Source of the DNA: Betaproteobacteria bacterium
GTDB lineage: Bacteria; Pseudomonadota; Gammaproteobacteria; Burkholderiales; SG8-39
Length of the DNA: 9,297 nucleotides
Reading direction: 5' to 3'
Assembly: GCA_005884335.1 (NCBI GenBank)
Contig: VBCJ01000287.1
Location: forward strand, 1-9,297
A model generated the notes under the pieces. The model saw nothing but the letters and a program-made list of their open reading frames with translations. It did not search any database and was not told the DNA's origin. Shown here piece after piece: positions 6,862 to 9,297 of this stretch. The translations under genes were made by a program, and so were the position numbers. Each line of letters opens with the position of its first letter. Within the stretch, counting starts at the first letter, position 1.

Positions 6862-6891
6862 ATAATGCTCTGGACGCACGAAGCGGGTCAA
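6862..6891 (-). promoter_or_regulatory. putative sigma-70 promoter of the subtilase operon
   Basis: On the minus strand, TTGACC (6886-6891, five of six matches to the -35 consensus) is followed after 18 bp by CATTAT (6862-6867, four of six to the -10). Transcription would start near 6855, leaving an untranslated leader of about 80 nt that contains the hairpin at 6795-6827. It lies in the only gap upstream of the subtilase. No experimental support. Confidence 0.45.
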
Positions 6892-6903
6892 GAGGGGGCG
6901 TGT

Positions 6904-7782
6904 TCAGTCGCGTTTCAGGGAGCGAAGCCGCTTCGCCGCATCCCGCTTTAGCGCGGCCGTGCCGAATTTGAAGCGGGTTGTGGAATGCGCTTGCTCTTCG
7001 CGCTGTTTACTACTCTTGCGGCGTACGCCCGAGGCGGTTTTCCGCCGGCCTCCAGGCAGGCCCGCAGCCTCGAAGCTCGCCGCGATCTCCTCCATCTCGC
7101 CGATCCAGCGCCAGGCCTTGCGCGCCTGCGCGGTAACGACCTCGGAGCGCTTCGGCAGCTCGGGCTGCGAGCGTTTCCATTCCTCGAGCAGCGCAGCCTC
7201 GACCCCTTCGTGTGTCGCGAGCGCGCGGATCGCGGCGAGAAGCGCAGTCGCGCCTTTGCTCCAGGCCGCATAGCAGGCCTTCAGCGCGGAGGCCGCGCCC
7301 GCGGCGCCTTCGAGTGGAATCGCTTCGAGGTTGCTGCCCGCGAACACAGCCGCGACGTCCCTGGCGCGCCCACCCGACAGATAGATGCGCGAGCTCACTC
7401 CTGGAATCGGCGGGGGACCGATGATGCCGCCATCGACGAACGTCGCCTCGGCAGCTTCGACCACGCGGCCGATAGTGCGTACCGTCGCGGGCGAGATCGC
7501 GTTCGCGTCGATATAGACGCCGCTGAACCCGTGGCCGGCAACCTCGCGGGCGAGCGCAAGCGCGCCGTGCGGCGGACACACCGACAGCACGATGTCGGCC
7601 ACGCCGAGCGCGCGCTCGAGCACGCCGAGATCTTCGAGCCCCGCCGCATTGGCGCGGGAGCGCGTCGCCGCGCTGCGGCCGGCCGACGCCCACACGACCC
7701 GCAGGCCGAGTCCGCCGAGGCAGGCGCCGATTGCGGAGCCCATTTCGCCGGGATGGAGCAGCGCGACCGTTTTCATCGCCAT
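6904..7782 (-). CDS. NAD(P)-dependent oxidoreductase, 6PGDH/3-hydroxyisobutyrate dehydrogenase-like with DUF1932 domain
   Basis: 292 aa. The N-terminal Rossmann domain starts KTVALLHPGEMGSAIG, the dinucleotide-binding loop typical of DUF1932 proteins, followed by a beta-hydroxyacid dehydrogenase core (SVCPPHGAL, FVDGGIIGPPP). The C-terminal helical domain has ALKACYAAWSKGATALL, which carries the lysine region expected at the active site, then ARKAWRWIGEMEEIAASFEAAGLPGG as in DUF1932. The family oxidises hydroxyacids or reduces related ketones or imines in the cytoplasm; the substrate here is unknown. After about residue 255 the sequence turns into a roughly 35-residue Lys/Arg-rich tail, which is unusual and may reflect a lost original stop or local divergence. 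The start could be ATG 7782 or ATG 7776; neither has a strong ribosome site. It lies 16 nt after the 76-aa gene and is probably co-transcribed with it. Confidence 0.88.
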   Translation of the reverse strand: MAMKTVALLHPGEMGSAIGACLGGLGLRVVWASAGRSAATRSRANAAGLEDLGVLERALGVADIVLSVCPPHGALALAREVAGHGFSGVYIDANAISPATVRTIGRVVEAAEATFVDGGIIGPPPIPGVSSRIYLSGGRARDVAAVFAGSNLEAIPLEGAAGAASALKACYAAWSKGATALLAAIRALATHEGVEAALLEEWKRSQPELPKRSEVVTAQARKAWRWIGEMEEIAASFEAAGLPGGRRKTASGVRRKSSKQREEQAHSTTRFKFGTAALKRDAAKRLRSLKRD

Positions 7783-7798
7783 GGGATCGCCGCCCGAG

Positions 7799-8029
7799 TC
7801 AATGTCCCGGCGTGATGATCTGGATATGGTGGCGGCTCACGTTGAGAAAGGGCGCCTTCATGACCTTGCGGTCTCCGAGCTCCCAGACCTCGGCCTCGGT
7901 CACCGCGATGAAATCCTTCGCCTCGACCATGTAGTCGGTCACCCGCGCTCCGGGCATCAGCTCGATGTAACCCTTGATGCGGTACGTTCCGGTCAGGATG
8001 GTAACCTTGGTCTTGTTGGGATCCGCCAT
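7799..8029 (-). CDS. small conserved beta-rich protein of unknown function (DUF6812-like)
   Basis: 76 aa, soluble, with no signal peptide or membrane helix. The pattern KVTILTGTYRIKGYIELMPG...VTDYM...DFIAVTEAEVWEL...KAPFLNVSRHHIQIITP alternates short strands, suggesting a small beta-barrel. I recall this layout (strand, GxIxLxPGxRxxDxM, FIxVTxA, PFLxVxxxHI) from small proteins annotated DUF6812 or hypothetical; that match is from memory and unverified. The ATG at 8029 has GGGAG about 9 nt upstream. It is the first gene of the pair with the dehydrogenase and is divergent from the thioesterase gene. Its role is unknown. A regulatory or scaffold function is possible, but the sequence does not show one. 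Confidence 0.8.
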   Translation of the reverse strand: MADPNKTKVTILTGTYRIKGYIELMPGARVTDYMVEAKDFIAVTEAEVWELGDRKVMKAPFLNVSRHHIQIITPGH

Positions 8030-8105
8030 AGTCTTGCTCCCAGGGTGGACGCGGGCGAGTTGAGCGCTTGGAGTTTAGCATGCGCGTCCCGCCGAGACGG
8101 GGCGC

Positions 8106-8111
8106 TATAAT
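8106..8111 (+). promoter_or_regulatory. putative -10 element for the thioesterase-ridA pair
   Basis: A perfect TATAAT within GCGCTATAATCC lies 31 nt before the GTG start of the thioesterase gene, in the 113-bp divergent gap. No good -35 is found 16-18 bp upstream. Transcription would start near 8118. No matching strong promoter is visible for the divergent minus-strand pair. Confidence 0.5.
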
Positions 8112-8142
8112 CCGCCGCCTGGGACTTGAGCAAGTTTGAAAA

Positions 8143-8556
8143 GTGAAAACCTACCGGTACAACGTCACTGTACATTGGGGCGATACCGACCCCGCGAGGA
8201 TCGTTTTCTACCCGAACTACTTCGAGTGGTTCGACCAGAGCACGCGGCTCCTTTTCGACTCCGTGGGCCTGGATTGGGATTCGCTCGGGAAAAAATACGG
8301 CATCATGGGGCTGCCGATCGTCGAGGCCAAGGCGCGCTTCCTCGCGCCCTGCAAGTTCCGCGACGACATCGTGATCGAGTCCCACGTCGGCAAGTGGAAC
8401 GACAAGACGTTCGAGGTCAGCCATGCCGTCGTAAACCGCGGCGTGCGCGCAGTCGAAGGCTACGAGATCCGCGTCTGGGCGCACCGCCATCCCGAACACC
8501 CGGACCGCCTGAAGGCGATGCCGATACCGGCCGAGATCAAGGCGGCGTTCGAGTAG
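8143..8556 (+). CDS. hotdog-fold acyl-CoA thioesterase, 4HBT/YbgC-like family
   Basis: 137 aa, a typical single-hotdog length. The N-terminal HWGDTDPARIVFYPNYFEWFDQ is the signature of 4-hydroxybenzoyl-CoA thioesterases of the Pseudomonas type, with catalytic Asp at D16. The following helix (STRLLFDSVGL) and strands (AKARFLAPCKFRDDIVIES, FEVSHAV) complete the fold. It should hydrolyse an acyl- or aroyl-CoA to the free acid and CoA in the cytoplasm, with the substrate not predictable here. The GTG at 8143 gives the canonical N-terminus; its ribosome site is weak (GAAAA only). The ridA-like gene starts 2 nt after its stop, so the two are surely co-transcribed. It diverges from the small-protein/dehydrogenase pair, which hints at a shared catabolic job. 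Confidence 0.9.
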   Translation: MKTYRYNVTVHWGDTDPARIVFYPNYFEWFDQSTRLLFDSVGLDWDSLGKKYGIMGLPIVEAKARFLAPCKFRDDIVIESHVGKWNDKTFEVSHAVVNRGVRAVEGYEIRVWAHRHPEHPDRLKAMPIPAEIKAAFE

Positions 8557-8558
8557 CG

Positions 8559-8963
8559 ATGGCGAAGACGATCATCACTTCACCCGGCGCTCCGACGACC
8601 GGCTTCACCGACAAGGGCACGCCCTCGCCGCTCGCGCAGGCGATCCGCGCTGGAAATCTGCTTTTCGTATCGGGCCAGGGGCCGCTCGATCCGAAGACAC
8701 GCGAGCTGGTGAGCGCCGACATCCGCGAGCAGACGAAACAGACGCTCGCCAATCTTCGCAGCGTGCTTGCGGCGGCGGCATTGGATTTCTCTCACGTGGT
8801 CAACATGCGCGTCGTGCTGAGGAACACCGAGGACTTCCCTGGGTTCAACGAGGCCTTCCGGGAGTTCCTTCAGGGCGAAAAGGTCACGCGCACCTGCATC
8901 GGCGCGACGCCGCACCGCAAAGGCGTCAACGTCGAGATCGACTGCGTGGCGTCTTTCGAATAG
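8559..8963 (+). CDS. RidA/YjgF/Rid-family protein (enamine/imine deaminase-like)
   Basis: 134 aa, the usual Rid length. Motifs include PLAQAIRAGNLLFVSGQGPLDP, the QTKQTLANLRSVLAAA helix, and VNMRVVLRNTEDFPGFNEAFREF. R111 (VTRTCIG) aligns with the Arg that binds the substrate carboxylate in active RidA proteins, and E127 in NVEIDCVA corresponds to the C-terminal acidic residue. It may therefore be a working deaminase that hydrolyses reactive imines or enamines, as RidA does for 2-aminoacrylate. However, Rid subfamilies next to catabolic genes often have specialised roles. The ATG at 8559 lies 2 nt after the thioesterase stop. Its TAG directly abuts the stop of the convergent solute-binding protein gene. 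Assignment to archetypal RidA rather than Rid4-7 is not possible by eye. Confidence 0.9.
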   Translation: MAKTIITSPGAPTTGFTDKGTPSPLAQAIRAGNLLFVSGQGPLDPKTRELVSADIREQTKQTLANLRSVLAAAALDFSHVVNMRVVLRNTEDFPGFNEAFREFLQGEKVTRTCIGATPHRKGVNVEIDCVASFE

Positions 8964-9297
8964 TTACTCCGCTTTGATGTTCGCGGCCTTCACCACCGGG
9001 CCGTACTTCGCGATCTCGCGCCGGATCCACTCCGCCATCTGCGCCGAGGTGTTGCCGATCGGCTCGACTCCCATGGCGTCGAGCGTCTCGCGGACCTCCG
9101 GCAGCCTCACGATGCGCACGACCTCGGCGTTGAGCTTCGATGCGACCTCGCCCGGCGTGCCCGCCGGCGCGAATACGCCGATCCACAGGACCATTTCGTA
9201 GCCCGGCACCGTCTCCGCCAACGCGGGGACTTCGGGCATCGAGGCTGAGCGCTTCGCCGAGGTCACGCCGAGCGGCTTCACTCTCCCCGCCTTGATC
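8964..9297 (-). CDS. Bug/TctC-family tripartite tricarboxylate transporter solute-binding protein, C-terminal part
   Basis: Partial gene: the frame is open to the window edge and covers about 110 residues of a protein that is usually 300-330 aa. Before the in-frame GTG at 9281 the frame reads IKAGR, and it continues VKPLGVTSAKRSASMPEVPALAETVPGYE. This is the standard Bug (Bordetella uptake gene) block joining the two lobes, so the GTG is not the start. The tail PAGTPGEVASKLNAEVVRIVRLPEVRETLDAMGVEPIG followed by MAEWIRREIAKYGPVVKAANIKAE is the typical C-terminus. Bug proteins are periplasmic binders of carboxylates and related compounds that feed TctAB permeases, and many are orphans. The ligand is unknown. 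It converges with the ridA-like gene with no bases between the stops. Confidence 0.92.
   Translation of the reverse strand, partial: IKAGRVKPLGVTSAKRSASMPEVPALAETVPGYEMVLWIGVFAPAGTPGEVASKLNAEVVRIVRLPEVRETLDAMGVEPIGNTSAQMAEWIRREIAKYGPVVKAANIKAE

Noticed and set aside
8033..8134. CCTGGGA and GCAAG occur in inverted orientation in the leaders of both divergent genes
   Set aside because: The matching blocks are only 7 and 5 bp with different spacing. This is too little to call an operator or a duplication.
8136..8556. A 275-aa fusion frame running into the Rid protein
   Set aside because: The first half is an out-of-frame reading of the thioesterase gene. The Rid protein has its own ATG at 8559 and a standard N-terminus.

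Overview
The window is high-GC DNA that looks like a betaproteobacterium, probably Burkholderiales or a relative. The main clues are a Bug/TctC-type solute-binding protein, a DUF1932-type dehydrogenase, and a C-terminal sorting signal with its matching membrane protease, a pairing known mostly from this class. The genus cannot be read from the sequence. Almost all of the window is coding. I see no tRNA, rRNA, CRISPR array, transposase or phage gene.

Left block (58-1897, minus strand): a three-gene operon of a universal stress protein, a small helical protein of unknown function, and an exported SMP-30/gluconolactonase-like beta-propeller. Upstream is a perfect 14-bp FNR/ANR-type dyad (1990-2003), suggesting control by low oxygen.

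Central block (2004-6775, minus strand): the most interesting part. A very large secreted S8 subtilase (about 1446 aa) has a lipoprotein-like signal peptide, prodomain, complete Asp/His/Ser catalytic domain, a beta-sandwich linker, an FG-GAP/VCBS beta-propeller and four cysteine-paired InlB-B-like repeats. It ends in a poly-Gly linker followed by Cys, DPSLP, a hydrophobic helix and RRRR. That tail matches the JDVT-CTERM type of sorting signal. Directly downstream, overlapping its last codons, is a CPBP glutamic intramembrane protease with all three active-site motifs. It is the expected MrtJ-type processing enzyme. Substrate and enzyme together form a self-contained surface-sorting unit.

Right block (6904-9297): a minus-strand pair (a small conserved protein, then a DUF1932 NAD(P)-dependent dehydrogenase) diverges from a plus-strand pair (a hotdog acyl-CoA thioesterase and a RidA-family protein). 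The plus pair ends directly against the C-terminal end of a Bug solute-binding protein that runs off the window. These genes fit small-molecule or acyl-CoA catabolism, but no specific pathway can be assigned.
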